Notes under the pieces: generated by a model
The model's input: only the letters and a program-made list of their open reading frames with translations
Databases searched by the model: none
What the model was told of the DNA's origin: nothing
Program-made: the position numbers and the translations under genes
Assembly (NCBI GenBank): GCA_002508705.1
Contig: DAYL01000029.1
Coordinates: 130,292 to 194,291 of the forward strand
Direction of reading: 5' to 3'
DNA length: 64,000 bases
Origin: Methanoculleus sp. UBA374
GTDB taxonomy: Archaea > Halobacteriota > Methanomicrobia > Methanomicrobiales > Methanoculleaceae
Part shown: piece after piece, positions 52,698 through 61,266 of the stretch
Numbering within the stretch: position 1 is the first letter of the stretch
How the letters are laid out: each line of letters begins with the position of its first letter

Positions 52698-53174
52698 TTG
52701 CGAGGGATCAGCGTTCTTATCATTATCATGATATCAGCAGCGATCTTCGGTTCGACCGCAAGCGCCGCAGAGGCGGGTGCGGGAGAAGAGAAGACCGTCG
52801 GCACGATCGGAGGAACGGTCTTCCTTGACGCCGATGCGAACGGTGTCCAGGGCCCGGAGGAATGGGGGATGAGCGGCGTTACCGTCCACCTCCGCAACGC
52901 CGGGGGAGAGCGGGTGAGTACGGCGGAGACATTCTCCCATGCCTGTACCGGACTCTACATCTTCAGCGGCGTCCCTCCGGGGAACTATACCGTCGAGGTC
53001 GTCCCACCGGAGGGGTATGCCTTCACCGTCCCCGGCCGGGGGGCGCCTGGAGAGACGGCGAGCACCGTCGATCCGGCCAGCGGAACGACCACGGTCATCA
53101 ATCTGACCCCGGCGTTGATCCGGGAGACGGACCTCGTCGTCAGGGATGCGGGCCTGGTGCCGGCCGAAGGCTGA
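52698..53174 (+). CDS. Small secreted SdrD-B-like protein
   Basis: 158 aa. A signal peptide (RGISVLIIIMISAAIFGSTA-SA) leads to a single B-type Ig domain (TIGGTVFLDADANGVQGPEE, VTVHLRNAGGERV, IFSGVPPGNYTVEVVPPEGY, LVVRDAGLVPAEG). The domain closely resembles those of the preceding 780-aa protein. I chose TTG at 52698, five bases after AGGTGA, over the GTG nine bases earlier. The gene follows the large surface protein by about 270 bp on the same strand and ends in a T run. Confidence 0.78.
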   Translation: MRGISVLIIIMISAAIFGSTASAAEAGAGEEKTVGTIGGTVFLDADANGVQGPEEWGMSGVTVHLRNAGGERVSTAETFSHACTGLYIFSGVPPGNYTVEVVPPEGYAFTVPGRGAPGETASTVDPASGTTTVINLTPALIRETDLVVRDAGLVPAEG

Positions 53175-53189
53175 CGACGGTTGCCCGTC

Positions 53190-53196
53190 TTTTTTT
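53190..53196 (+). terminator. Poly-T stop after the small surface-protein gene
   Basis: Seven Ts lie 16-22 bases after the stop codon at 53174. The same tract lies just past the end of the convergent minus-strand gene at 53202. Confidence 0.5.
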
Positions 53197-53201
53197 AACA
53201 G

Positions 53202-53435
53202 TTACTCGTGTTTTGCGACGTGCTGCCGGAGCATCGTTCCGGGCTTATAACGGTCGGCGATGTCGAGCGCCGTCGCCCGCAGGGCAGCATGTTCGGCGAT
53301 GCAGGACTCCGGCGGTGTCGTCTTCCGGAGGATCGCCGAGGTGTTCTCGGTTATCTGGATGAGTTCGGTGGCTATCACGGCATTGAGCCAGAGGAGGTCG
53401 CTGAGCATCTCCTTGAGTTCTTCATTCTGGTCCAT
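53202..53435 (-). CDS. Small helical hypothetical protein, 77 aa
   Basis: The sequence begins MDQNEELKEMLSDLLWLNAV, then IATELIQITENTSAILRKTT, then CIAEHAALRATALDIADRYK. It is a two- or three-helix soluble protein with an amphipathic front helix, suitable for oligomer formation. It starts at ATG 53433-53435. No family is recognised. It is divergent from the DNA ligase gene, about 100 bp apart. Confidence 0.6.
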   Translation of the reverse strand: MDQNEELKEMLSDLLWLNAVIATELIQITENTSAILRKTTPPESCIAEHAALRATALDIADRYKPGTMLRQHVAKHE

Positions 53436-53534
53436 ACATAGGAATTGGGCGGTACTCCCACATCAACCCCGGCCGTTTACCCGCGGCCGAACAGAAGGTT
53501 CTATTCCTGCCGCCGGGCAATACTAAAGAAGACT

Positions 53535-55193
53535 ATGGGTATGCAGTTTCTGGAGTTCGCCCGTATCTGCGAGCACCTGGAAGGGGTCCCCGGACGCCTG
53601 GATCTGATCGAGCAGGTCGCCGCGGTCCTGCCCCGGCTCGACGACGAAGAACTCCCCGTCTTTGTCCGCTTCATCAGGGGCAGAGTCTTTCCCGACTGGA
53701 GCCCGCAAAAACTCGGCGTAGGCCCAAACCTCCTCTACGATGCCGTGGCCTACGTCGTCGGCACAAAGAGGGAGACGGTTCGCGAGGCGATCAACGCAAC
53801 CGGCGATGCGGGCCTTGCCGTCGAGAGGCTCCTTGCAAACAAAGAGCAGACGTCGTTCTTTATTCAGGAGATGGACCTCGTCGAGGTGTATCGGGACCTC
53901 GAGCGGATGGCGGCCGCCGGAGGGCAGCGGTCCCAGCGGGAGAAGCTCCGGGTGGCGCAGCGGCTCTTCGGCAACGCCCGCCCGCTTGAAGGGCGATACC
54001 TCGCGCGGCTGATGCTCGAGGAACTCCGGATAGGCGTAGGGGAGGGGAACGTCCGCGATGCCGTCGCGCGGGCGTTCGAGGTCGATGTCCGCCTGATCGA
54101 GCATGCCCACCAGGCGATGAACGACCTCGGAGAGGTGGCCCTCCTTGCCCGGCGCGACCCCGCCGCGCTCTCGCACGTGACGATCGAACCCTTCCGGCCG
54201 GTGAAGATGATGCTTGCCCAGGCCGGCACTATCGCCGCCCAGATCGCTGATCACGGCGAGGTGGCGGTCGAGTACAAGTACGACGGGAGCCGGTTCCAGT
54301 TCCATAGGGTGGGCGACGTCTGCCGGATCTACTCGCGGAAACTGGAGGAGGTCACGGGGAGCCTCCCGGATATTGCAAAACAACTCATCGCGGCCACCGA
54401 CCATGACGTGATCCTTGACGGCGAGGCTGTCGCCGTCCGCGACGGGAGGCCCATGCCGTTCCAGTACGTGATCCGGCGGTTCCGGCGGAAGCATGAAGTG
54501 GACTCGATGATGGAGAAGATCGAACTTGTCCCCCGGGTCTTTGATATCCTCTACCTGGACGGCGAGCCGTTGATGGACCGGCCCCTTGCCGAGCGGCGCA
54601 CCCTCCTTGAAGGGGCGCTCGGCGCACATGTCGCGGAGCAGTTCCATGTCGGCGACGTTGCCGGGGCGGAAGCAATTTACGGCGAAGCGCTCGGTCTCGG
54701 GCACGAGGGCATCATGGTGAAGGTTCTCGACTCCCCCTATACGCCGGGCGTCCGTGGCCGCCTCTGGGTGAAGGTGAAACCCGGGGTCGAGACTCTCGAC
54801 CTTGCGGTTATCGGGGCCGAGTGGGGCGAAGGGCGGCGGGCCGGTATGTTCGGGTCGTTCCTGCTCGCGGTCCAGGACCAGGGTCGCCTCCTCACCGTGG
54901 GGAAAGTGGCGACCGGGATCACGGACGAGGTTCTCTCGGAACTCTATGCTCTCCTGAAGGAGAGCGTGATCGCCCGGTCAGGAAAAGAGGTTACGCTTGA
55001 GCCGAAGGTTGTCTTCGAGGTGGGCTACTCCGAGATCCAGGCGAGCCCGAACTACGAGAGCGGGTATGCGCTCCGGTTCCCGAGGTTTGTGCAGGTGCGC
55101 GAGGATAAAGACGTCGACGAGGTCGAGACCCTCGATGCGCTCGTCGAGCGCTATCGCCAGCAGAAGAACGGGCAGGGTTCCCTTCCCGCCTAA
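53535..55193 (+). CDS. lig: ATP-dependent DNA ligase
   Basis: 552 aa. The N-terminal DNA-binding domain (about 1-210, with [20 protein letters not shown]) is followed by the nucleotidyltransferase motif [12 protein letters not shown] with the AMP-linked K248, then [54 protein letters not shown] and [20 protein letters not shown]. The OB-fold ends at [20 protein letters not shown]. All catalytic motifs are intact. It seals nicks in replication and repair. A second ATG two codons in (53541) is also possible. It converges on nreA with stop codons overlapping by 4 bp. Confidence 0.93.
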   Translation: MGMQFLEFARICEHLEGVPGRLDLIEQVAAVLPRLDDEELPVFVRFIRGRVFPDWSPQKLGVGPNLLYDAVAYVVGTKRETVREAINATGDAGLAVERLLANKEQTSFFIQEMDLVEVYRDLERMAAAGGQRSQREKLRVAQRLFGNARPLEGRYLARLMLEELRIGVGEGNVRDAVARAFEVDVRLIEHAHQAMNDLGEVALLARRDPAALSHVTIEPFRPVKMMLAQAGTIAAQIADHGEVAVEYKYDGSRFQFHRVGDVCRIYSRKLEEVTGSLPDIAKQLIAATDHDVILDGEAVAVRDGRPMPFQYVIRRFRRKHEVDSMMEKIELVPRVFDILYLDGEPLMDRPLAERRTLLEGALGAHVAEQFHVGDVAGAEAIYGEALGLGHEGIMVKVLDSPYTPGVRGRLWVKVKPGVETLDLAVIGAEWGEGRRAGMFGSFLLAVQDQGRLLTVGKVATGITDEVLSELYALLKESVIARSGKEVTLEPKVVFEVGYSEIQASPNYESGYALRFPRFVQVREDKDVDEVETLDALVERYRQQKNGQGSLPA

Positions 55194-56332
55194 AAGTCGA
55201 AGAGCGTCTTTTGCGTTGCGAGTTCCGGGATGAGCTGGCTGTAGGGGCGCCATCGGGTAAAGCCGATGAGGCGGGAGGCGAGGCCGACCGCCTCATCGAG
55301 AGTGGCGCACCCGGTCTTTGGCCCCTTCATGGCGTTCCGCGTCGCCTCCCGGACCACCCAGGTGCCGAGCGGCGCCCAGTACTCGCTCGTGACGTTCCGG
55401 AGCACGAGCACCCGTGCCGAACGACGCACGCTCTCCAGGTACTCCGTAACCGCCAGGCGGGCCGAGTAGTAGGCCCCCGCGAGCGGCGAGTAGCCGGACT
55501 TGACAGACCCTTCGCCGTCCTGAGCAATCGTCTCGTTCTCGCCGCCCCAGAGCGACTGTTTCCCCCAGACCTCGATCATCTCGAACTTCCAGTCTCCGGG
55601 GACGAGGAGGCAGACGATATGGTTTCCAAAGAGCGAGGTGGAGAAGACTTCAATCCCGCCGAGCGGCGGATACCGGGCGATCTTATGCTTGAGGTGCTTT
55701 GAGACCGTGTCGTCGACCGCCGTGATCGCCCAGCGAGTGGGGACCACGCGCCGTTTCCGCCCGAGGAGACCGGCGGTGAGGAGCTGGGTGATCTGGTAGA
55801 CGTCGGTGCCCGACGTGTGGAGGATATCGCAGGCGTCGGTGGCGGAGAGGTCGGTATCGGACGTCGTCCGGTCCACCGCCCGGTCGAGCCGGGCGTTCCC
55901 GAGGACGTCCATCTTCCGGATGGCGCCGGTGAGCCCGATGGGGGCTATCGTCCCGTCGAACCGGAGGTCGAACGAGACGGGCTTTACGAACCGGACTTCG
56001 ACGTCGAGCGGCCGGCTTGAGAGCGCGATCTCCTGGATGTTCCCGGCAAGTCCCTTCGCTTCGCCGGCGCCGCGTATCGTCCGGGCCCGCAGCCCCACGA
56101 TATCCTCGATCCCGAGGCCCCGGGCGACCCAGTCCGGCGGGTGGTCGGCGTCGTCGATCATCAGCGGGCCTCCCGCGACCTTCGGGTAGCCGTAACTTCC
56201 GACGAAGACCGATGGTGCCGACCCCTGGTAGTGGTCGGTCGGCCGGACCGGGGCCTGAGCGTAGAACCGGCTCATGATCGGGCAGCGCTCAAGCCCGCAG
56301 AGTCCCTTCCCTTTACACTCGGCGCATCGCAT
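55190..56332 (-). CDS. nreA: NreA-type DNA repair protein with PCNA-binding tail
   Basis: 380 aa. It begins [20 protein letters not shown], giving four Cys (3, 6, 12, 17) for an N-terminal zinc site, then the conserved [40 protein letters not shown] and [20 protein letters not shown]. The C-terminus is QKTLFDF, a PIP-box that binds PCNA. NreA has been tied to DNA damage repair in archaea. I chose the ATG at 56330-56332, which restores the Cys-rich start; the frame is open upstream but overlaps the next gene. It overlaps the DUF2117-like gene by 20 bp. Confidence 0.9.
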   Translation of the reverse strand: MRCAECKGKGLCGLERCPIMSRFYAQAPVRPTDHYQGSAPSVFVGSYGYPKVAGGPLMIDDADHPPDWVARGLGIEDIVGLRARTIRGAGEAKGLAGNIQEIALSSRPLDVEVRFVKPVSFDLRFDGTIAPIGLTGAIRKMDVLGNARLDRAVDRTTSDTDLSATDACDILHTSGTDVYQITQLLTAGLLGRKRRVVPTRWAITAVDDTVSKHLKHKIARYPPLGGIEVFSTSLFGNHIVCLLVPGDWKFEMIEVWGKQSLWGGENETIAQDGEGSVKSGYSPLAGAYYSARLAVTEYLESVRRSARVLVLRNVTSEYWAPLGTWVVREATRNAMKGPKTGCATLDEAVGLASRLIGFTRWRPYSQLIPELATQKTLFDF

Positions 56333-57377
56333 CGTTACCCTCCCGGCGGTCGACGACGATCCGCACCCGTCCCGCAAGGGTGCGGAGCGTCTCTTCCACC
56401 CAAGCCTCCCAGCAGGGCGGCGTGAGGCCCCTCGTCGCTGCAACTTCCCGTCCGACATCGTCGTCCCGTCCGCAGGTGACCTCGACCACGACCGATCCCG
56501 GGGCGTACCCTGGCTTTACGATGGCGTCGGCGTCCCCGTCGACCACCCCGAAGACCGGGATGCCGGCGTGAGAGCAGATATGGCCGCAGACGGCGGTCGT
56601 GTCGTCGCCGATTGCAAGAACGCCGCAGACCCCCTCCCCGATCTCGCGGTAGAGGGTATGGCCGCAGTGGTCGATGACGGCGACCCTGCCCCCGCGGAAG
56701 GTGCGTTCGCCCCGGCCGGGCGGGACTCTCCGCACCGGCCCGCTCTTGCACCAGGCCGTATCGAGGTCGGGGAGGCCCGCCCGGAGAAGTTTCTCGAACC
56801 CGTGAGGTTTCGGGTCGAGCCCGGAGACGGCCCGGAGCGTCCCGCCCTCGCTCGTAAGGACGACCGTCTCTTCCGTCGCGGTCCCGATAACGATTCCGTT
56901 GACAAAGACCGCCTCTCCCGGGAGACACCCCCGGACCTCCCGCACGCCCTCCGGTCGGGCGCGTGCGCTTGTCTCGCGGACAAGAACAAATCCGGTCCGC
57001 TCTGCAATCTCGCCCGCAAGGGCGTCGTCGGTCCGGTCCCAGCAGTAAACGGTGCGGTTCGAGCATTCGACGTGGACAAGCCCGCGTTTGCTTTCCAGAC
57101 GACCGGCGATGATCTCGCCGAAGATACGGCCCGACTCCGGGGTCTTCCCCCGGTTGACCAGATAGGTCCGGCCGTTGAGGGTATCGAAGACCGCACTCGG
57201 CCGCTCGTCCGTGCAGGTCGCCGGAAGTCCCGATTCCTCGGCGGCGGTCCGGCCCATCACTCCGGCGACAAGCACCCGTTGGGGGGCGAGGAGGCCGATC
57301 AGCCGCTCTACGTCGCCGGCATCGAAGGCTTCGGGGCCGTGCACCACCATGACGAAGTCCGCCGTCGGAGAATTCAT
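56313..57377 (-). CDS. DUF2117-like archaeal protein
   Basis: The 354-aa protein begins TADFVMVVHGPEAFDAGDVE and continues with APQRVLVAGVMGRTAAEESG, DERPSAVFDTLNGRTYLVNR, VIDHCGHTLYREIGEGVCGV and GIPVFGVVDGDADAIVKPGY. The opening VVHGPEAFDAG is, as I recall, the mark of the uncharacterised archaeal DUF2117 family. It has no membrane segment; repeated Gly-rich turns suggest a nucleotide-binding fold. It overlaps nreA, so the two may be translated together, but a shared function is inference. Confidence 0.7.
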   Translation of the reverse strand: MNSPTADFVMVVHGPEAFDAGDVERLIGLLAPQRVLVAGVMGRTAAEESGLPATCTDERPSAVFDTLNGRTYLVNRGKTPESGRIFGEIIAGRLESKRGLVHVECSNRTVYCWDRTDDALAGEIAERTGFVLVRETSARARPEGVREVRGCLPGEAVFVNGIVIGTATEETVVLTSEGGTLRAVSGLDPKPHGFEKLLRAGLPDLDTAWCKSGPVRRVPPGRGERTFRGGRVAVIDHCGHTLYREIGEGVCGVLAIGDDTTAVCGHICSHAGIPVFGVVDGDADAIVKPGYAPGSVVVEVTCGRDDDVGREVAATRGLTPPCWEAWVEETLRTLAGRVRIVVDRREGNDAMRRV

Positions 57378-57408
57378 AGCATAATTTTTGGCTTCGCGGA
57401 CTATCAGG

Positions 57409-58101
57409 TTACCGTCCCGACGAGTTCTGCTGGAGGGGGAGGTAGGGGATCAGGGAACTCGCGAGTTTTGCAATATCCATGGACTGCAGGACGACCCGGC
57501 CCGGCCCGGTCAGCGTGGTCAGGAAGAGCCCCTCGCCGCCGAAGAAGACGGTCTTTATGCCCCCGGCGAGCTGGATGCTGTAGTCGACGGTGCTCTCGAA
57601 CCCGACCACGAGGCCGGTCTCCACCCTGACCACCTCGCCGGGCGCAAGCGTCATCTCCATAATGTCGCCGCAGCAGTGGAGGAACGCAGCTCCCCTGCCG
57701 GAAAGCCGCTGGAGAATGAACCCCTCGCCGCCGAAGGCGCCCGACCGGAGGCGTTTCGTGAATGCGATGTCAAGGTCGATGCCCTGTTCGGAGCAGAGGA
57801 ACGCGTCTTTCTGGGCGATGAACTCGCTCCCGGCAAGATTGAGTGTGTAGATCTTTCCCGGGACGTTCCCGGCGAAGGAGACGAACCCCTCGCCTCCCTC
57901 CGGTGTGAACTCGGTCATGAAGAAACTCTCCCCGGTCACCATCCGTTTGAGTCCCTTGAGGAGTCCGCCCTTCATGTGGGTTGTCATCTGCATGTTCCCG
58001 CTCATGTTGACCATGGCGCCGGCCTCGGCGCAGACGCTCTCGCCGGAGGCGAGGCGCAGGGTCACCATCTGCAGGTTGTCTCCGGTGATCTCGTAATGCA
58101 T
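57409..58101 (-). CDS. AIM24-family protein
   Basis: 230 aa of beta-rich sequence: MHYEITGDNLQMVTLRLASG, SVCAEAGAMVNMSGNMQMTT, LNLAGSEFIAQKDAFLCSEQ, GGEGFILQRLSGRGAAFLHC and KTVFFGGEGLFLTTLTGPGR. This is the AIM24 fold (double-psi-like barrel), also listed as TIGR00266. Relatives occur in bacteria, archaea and yeast mitochondria with no agreed role. It runs divergently from the HNH gene and lies just upstream of the DUF2117-like gene on the same strand. Confidence 0.88.
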   Translation of the reverse strand: MHYEITGDNLQMVTLRLASGESVCAEAGAMVNMSGNMQMTTHMKGGLLKGLKRMVTGESFFMTEFTPEGGEGFVSFAGNVPGKIYTLNLAGSEFIAQKDAFLCSEQGIDLDIAFTKRLRSGAFGGEGFILQRLSGRGAAFLHCCGDIMEMTLAPGEVVRVETGLVVGFESTVDYSIQLAGGIKTVFFGGEGLFLTTLTGPGRVVLQSMDIAKLASSLIPYLPLQQNSSGR

Positions 58102-58253
58102 GCAGATGCATTTTTGTTGTCAGGCAATAGGTTTTCTCCTTAATCCACCGGAATTGCAGGACTTCGGCCCCCTGTTTCTCACAGGGCCCTCCGGTGTCGC
58201 CGTCGGCCGGGGTGGTCGACTTGGGCCGTGCCCCTTTCACCATCTTACCGCAA

Positions 58254-58283
58254 GGTTTATCATCCGGAGTGAGAACTCACTCC
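58254..58283 (+). promoter_or_regulatory. TATA box and perfect palindrome before the HNH gene
   Basis: A TATA-like ggtttatc (58254-58261) is followed by the perfect palindrome GGAGTGAG-AA-CTCACTCC (58266-58283), just before the GTG at 58286. A repressor bound there would cover the transcription start. Self-regulation by the encoded protein or a nearby regulator is possible. Confidence 0.5.
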
Positions 58284-58285
58284 AC

Positions 58286-58576
58286 GTGACCACCGGGCGC
58301 GAAGAACAGGCAGGGATACATCTCGAGGACATGCTCATTATTCCGGGAGCATACATCACGGACGAGATCGTGCGGACCGTCCTTGAGCGGCAGTGCAACC
58401 GGTGCGCCGGATGCAACGCCCCGCTCACTGCCGGTTCAACGCACTTTGATCTCCGGCAGCCGGTTATCTGCGGCGGTTCCCATACGTCGAGAAATTTTGA
58501 AGCCCTCTGCCCCTTCTGCCATCAAAACCGCATGCGTCGGATCCGGGTTCGCTTCGCCGACCATAGGAATAAGTAA
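58286..58576 (+). CDS. Small HNH-like zinc-site protein, 96 aa
   Basis: The product reads VTTGREEQAGIHLEDMLIIP at the front, then ITDEIVRTVLERQCNRCAGC and NAPLTAGSTHFDLRQPVICG, then GSHTSRNFEALCPFCHQNRM. Two CxxC pairs (CNRC, CPFC) and the central HFD/GSHTSRN pattern fit an HNH-type zinc fold. Most HNH proteins nick or cut DNA, but this one is very short. The GTG start is favoured because the promoter lies about 25 bp upstream, giving a leaderless message. A later ATG (58331) is possible. It stands alone. Confidence 0.65.
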   Translation: MTTGREEQAGIHLEDMLIIPGAYITDEIVRTVLERQCNRCAGCNAPLTAGSTHFDLRQPVICGGSHTSRNFEALCPFCHQNRMRRIRVRFADHRNK

Positions 58577-58880
58577 TGCTCGGGCCACATCTGTGGCTAT
58601 GTCCTGCAGACGAAGTATATCTGGTGAGTGGCGGTCGGCGACCATGCAGACGGTGAGCGACTTCGCGGGGAGGTTCGCGCTCCCTTCTGCGCCCCCTCCC
58701 GGAGGGTGGCGCTCCTCCACGATGCGAATGCTCGGCGCCGTCGTCACCCCCGGGACGAGCGCTAATGTGGCGACTTCTCTCGCGGTGACGACCGTCGTCA
58801 TCCCCGCGATCCCGAACCGGGCTCTCGCGGCGGCGGCCGGATTTGCCGCGGGTTCGGTCCTCGGGGGGTAATCCGCGGTA
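58577..58880. other. Stretch of uncertain coding status
   Basis: Two overlapping frames compete. On the minus strand 58436-58801 starts MTTVVTAREVATLALVPGVT with high third-base GC at first, then drifts and runs antisense through the HNH gene. On the plus strand 58599-58871 ends with a hydrophobic Ala/Val-rich run (VVIPAIPNRALAAAAGFAAG). Neither matches a family I know. At most one is real, perhaps neither. Confidence 0.35.
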
Positions 58881-60686
58881 TTACTCCCGCCGTCCTCTTC
58901 TCCGCGCCGGGACGAGGCACTTCCATGCGTTCCCGATGAGGTCCTCCCTCCCGGCCGCGCGGAGCCCCTCGCAGACGAGCCCGTAATTCTTCGGGTCCCG
59001 GTAGTGCAGGAGGGCCCGCTGGACCCGCTTCTCGCGGCCTTTTGGAACGTAGACCTCTTTGAGAGTGAAGGGGTCGAGCCCGGTGTGGTAAATGGTCGTC
59101 GAGATGCTCATCGGCGTCGGCGTGAAGTCCTGGACCTGCTCGGTGTAGAGCCTGGTGTCTCTGACGTACTCGGCGAGTTCGACCATATCCTCGACCCGGC
59201 ACCCGGGGTGGCCGGACATGAAGTAGGGGACGAGGTACTGCCGTTTCTTCTTTCCTTCCTGGAGGGCCTCGAACCGTTTCCTGAAGGCATCGAAGACCTC
59301 GCGGGGCGGTTTTCCCATACAGGCGCAGACCCGCGGCGAGATGTGCTCGGGGGCGACCTTGAGGTGCCCGGAGATGTGGTGATCGCAGACGCGGGCGAGG
59401 TACTCCCGGTCTTCCGGATCGATCAGGTCGTAGCGGATGCCTGAGGCGATGAAGACCCGTTTCACCCCCGGGATGTCCGAGAGACGCCGGAGCAGGCGGA
59501 GTTGCTCCTCGTGGCTGCGGTCGAGCGCGGGGCAGTCGATGCAGCGGCGCTCAGGGCAGGTTCCGGCGGTCTCCCACCGGCCGCAATGGACCCCGTACAT
59601 GTTCGCCGTCGGCCCGCCGACGTCCTGGACGACGCCCGTAAACTCCGGCATCGCCGCCATCCGCTCCACCTCCCGGACGATGGAGTCGATGCTCCGGCTC
59701 TGGATGATCCGCCCCTGGTGGTGGGTGAGGGCGCAGAACGAGCAGGAGCCGAAACACCCCCGGTGGCTGACGACCGAGAACCTGACCGGCTCGAGGGCGG
59801 GCACGGGTTCAGTGTAGGAAGGGTGGGCCCGCCGTGCGTAGGGGAGTTCGTAGACCCGGTCGAGTTCGCTCCCCGAAAGCGGCATTGCCGGGGGGTTCTG
59901 GACGACGACGGTCTTCGGGTGCGGCTGGGCTACGGGACGGCCCCGGAAGGGGTCCTGCTCGTTGTAGTGCAGTGCAAACGCATGGGCATAGGCGTAGCGG
60001 TCCTGCTTTACCTCCGGATAACCGGGGAGGACCGCGTATCCGGTCCTCTCCATGCCCCGCCATGTCTTCAGGTCGATCCGGTAGGCGGTGCCGGGGATGT
60101 CGGTGAGGGCGTCTATGCTCTCCCCGGCGGCGAGCCGGTTCGCGATGGCGACCACCTGCCGTTCGCCCATGCCGAAGACGAGGAGGTCGGCGGGGGCGTC
60201 GGCAAGGATGGACTGCCGGACCGAGTCGGACCAGTAGTCGTAGTGGGCGAACCGCCGGAGGCTCGCCTCGATCCCGCCGATGACGATCGGCGTCCCCGGG
60301 AAGAGGGCGTGGACCCGGTCGGTGTAGACGAGGGTCGCCCGGTCCGGCCGCAGAAATCTTCCGCCGGGGGAGTAGACGTCGGAATTCCGGCGCTTCAGGT
60401 TCGGCGTAAAGGCGTTCACCATCGAGTCGACGTTCCCGGCCGAGATCGAGAAGAAGAGCCGTGGCTCGCCGAGGCGCCGGAAATCAGCGTCGCGGCGCCA
60501 ATCTGGCTGGGCGATGACGCCGACCGAGTACCCGGCGTCCCAGAGCACCCGCCCGAGGAGCGCGGTCCCGAAGAAGGGGTGGTCAACGTAAGCGTCCCCG
60601 GTGATGAGGATGATGTCGAACCGGTCGATGCCGAGGCGCTCCGCCTCCGCGACCGTCATCGGGAGGAACTCGGGCTCACCGGTCAT
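58881..60686 (-). CDS. YgiQ-type radical SAM protein
   Basis: The 601-aa protein starts MTGEPEFLPMTVAEAERLGI and has the B12-like front part (ITGDAYVDHPFFGTALLGRV) and the radical SAM cluster site HRGCFGSCSFCALTHHQG (CxxxCxxC). The UPF0313 landmarks VQDVGGPTANMYG, HEEQLRLLRRLSDIPGVKRV, PYFMSGHPGC and QVQDFTPTPMSISTTIYHTG follow. The extra Cys run CPERRCIDCPAL may hold a second cluster. The enzyme's substrate is unknown. The ATG overlaps the PPC gene stop as ATGA, so the two are translationally coupled. Confidence 0.93.
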   Translation of the reverse strand: MTGEPEFLPMTVAEAERLGIDRFDIILITGDAYVDHPFFGTALLGRVLWDAGYSVGVIAQPDWRRDADFRRLGEPRLFFSISAGNVDSMVNAFTPNLKRRNSDVYSPGGRFLRPDRATLVYTDRVHALFPGTPIVIGGIEASLRRFAHYDYWSDSVRQSILADAPADLLVFGMGERQVVAIANRLAAGESIDALTDIPGTAYRIDLKTWRGMERTGYAVLPGYPEVKQDRYAYAHAFALHYNEQDPFRGRPVAQPHPKTVVVQNPPAMPLSGSELDRVYELPYARRAHPSYTEPVPALEPVRFSVVSHRGCFGSCSFCALTHHQGRIIQSRSIDSIVREVERMAAMPEFTGVVQDVGGPTANMYGVHCGRWETAGTCPERRCIDCPALDRSHEEQLRLLRRLSDIPGVKRVFIASGIRYDLIDPEDREYLARVCDHHISGHLKVAPEHISPRVCACMGKPPREVFDAFRKRFEALQEGKKKRQYLVPYFMSGHPGCRVEDMVELAEYVRDTRLYTEQVQDFTPTPMSISTTIYHTGLDPFTLKEVYVPKGREKRVQRALLHYRDPKNYGLVCEGLRAAGREDLIGNAWKCLVPARRRGRRE

Positions 60687-61132
60687 GGGAGTACCCGGTC
60701 AAAGACCGGCAGATCGACGCCGATTTTTTCATCCCGAATTCGCTTTGCGGAGATGCCGACAAACTCCATGATCACCGCCTCGATGACCACATAGACCTCC
60801 GCTTGCTCCCGGAGGCACCCGGCGAGCGATTGAATTCCCTTTCCGGCCGCTGTGTGGATGTGAATGGACGGCTCCCCCTCTCCCGGGTAGATCGTGGCGA
60901 ACCCGAGGAGTTCCCACCCCCCGAAGATCTCTTCGCCCTTCGGGGACGGCGGGATGACCGGCTCTTTTGGCCCGGTTACGATTTTCGCCGATCGCACGGC
61001 TCCGAGGAAGTGGATCGTGCCGTTCTGGATGTTCATCGCTGCCGCAAACCGCCGGATCTCCCGGATGAAATCCTCCCCGTCGTCGATCCTGACGGTAAAG
61101 ACCCTGCCGACCTGTCCTTCCGAGTACTGCAT
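60683..61132 (-). CDS. PPC/DUF296-domain protein
   Basis: 149 aa. The fold is PPC (plants and prokaryotes conserved): YSEGQVGRVFTVRIDDGEDF, GTIHFLGAVRSAKIVTG, GEPSIHIHTAAGKGIQS with the metal-binding HIH, and CLREQAEVYVVIEAVIMEF. Members form trimers and often carry DNA-binding tails, but here only the domain is present. It comes first in a two-gene unit with the radical SAM protein. Confidence 0.88.
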   Translation of the reverse strand: MQYSEGQVGRVFTVRIDDGEDFIREIRRFAAAMNIQNGTIHFLGAVRSAKIVTGPKEPVIPPSPKGEEIFGGWELLGFATIYPGEGEPSIHIHTAAGKGIQSLAGCLREQAEVYVVIEAVIMEFVGISAKRIRDEKIGVDLPVFDRVLP

Positions 61133-61266
61133 GGAATCAACTCTCCTGGATATTGATGGTGTCTTCCGGTATTATTAGTGCCTCCTCACCGGGCAGGGTT
61201 CATATGGGTCGACTTAGATAGAGGTAGCGTTTGCCGTCCCTGGCGGGGGGCAGAGGTGTGATTGCA

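Noticed and set aside
58436-58801. Minus-strand 121-aa frame antisense to the HNH gene
   Set aside because: Codon bias fades after about 57 codons, no family is recognised, and it covers the better supported HNH frame.
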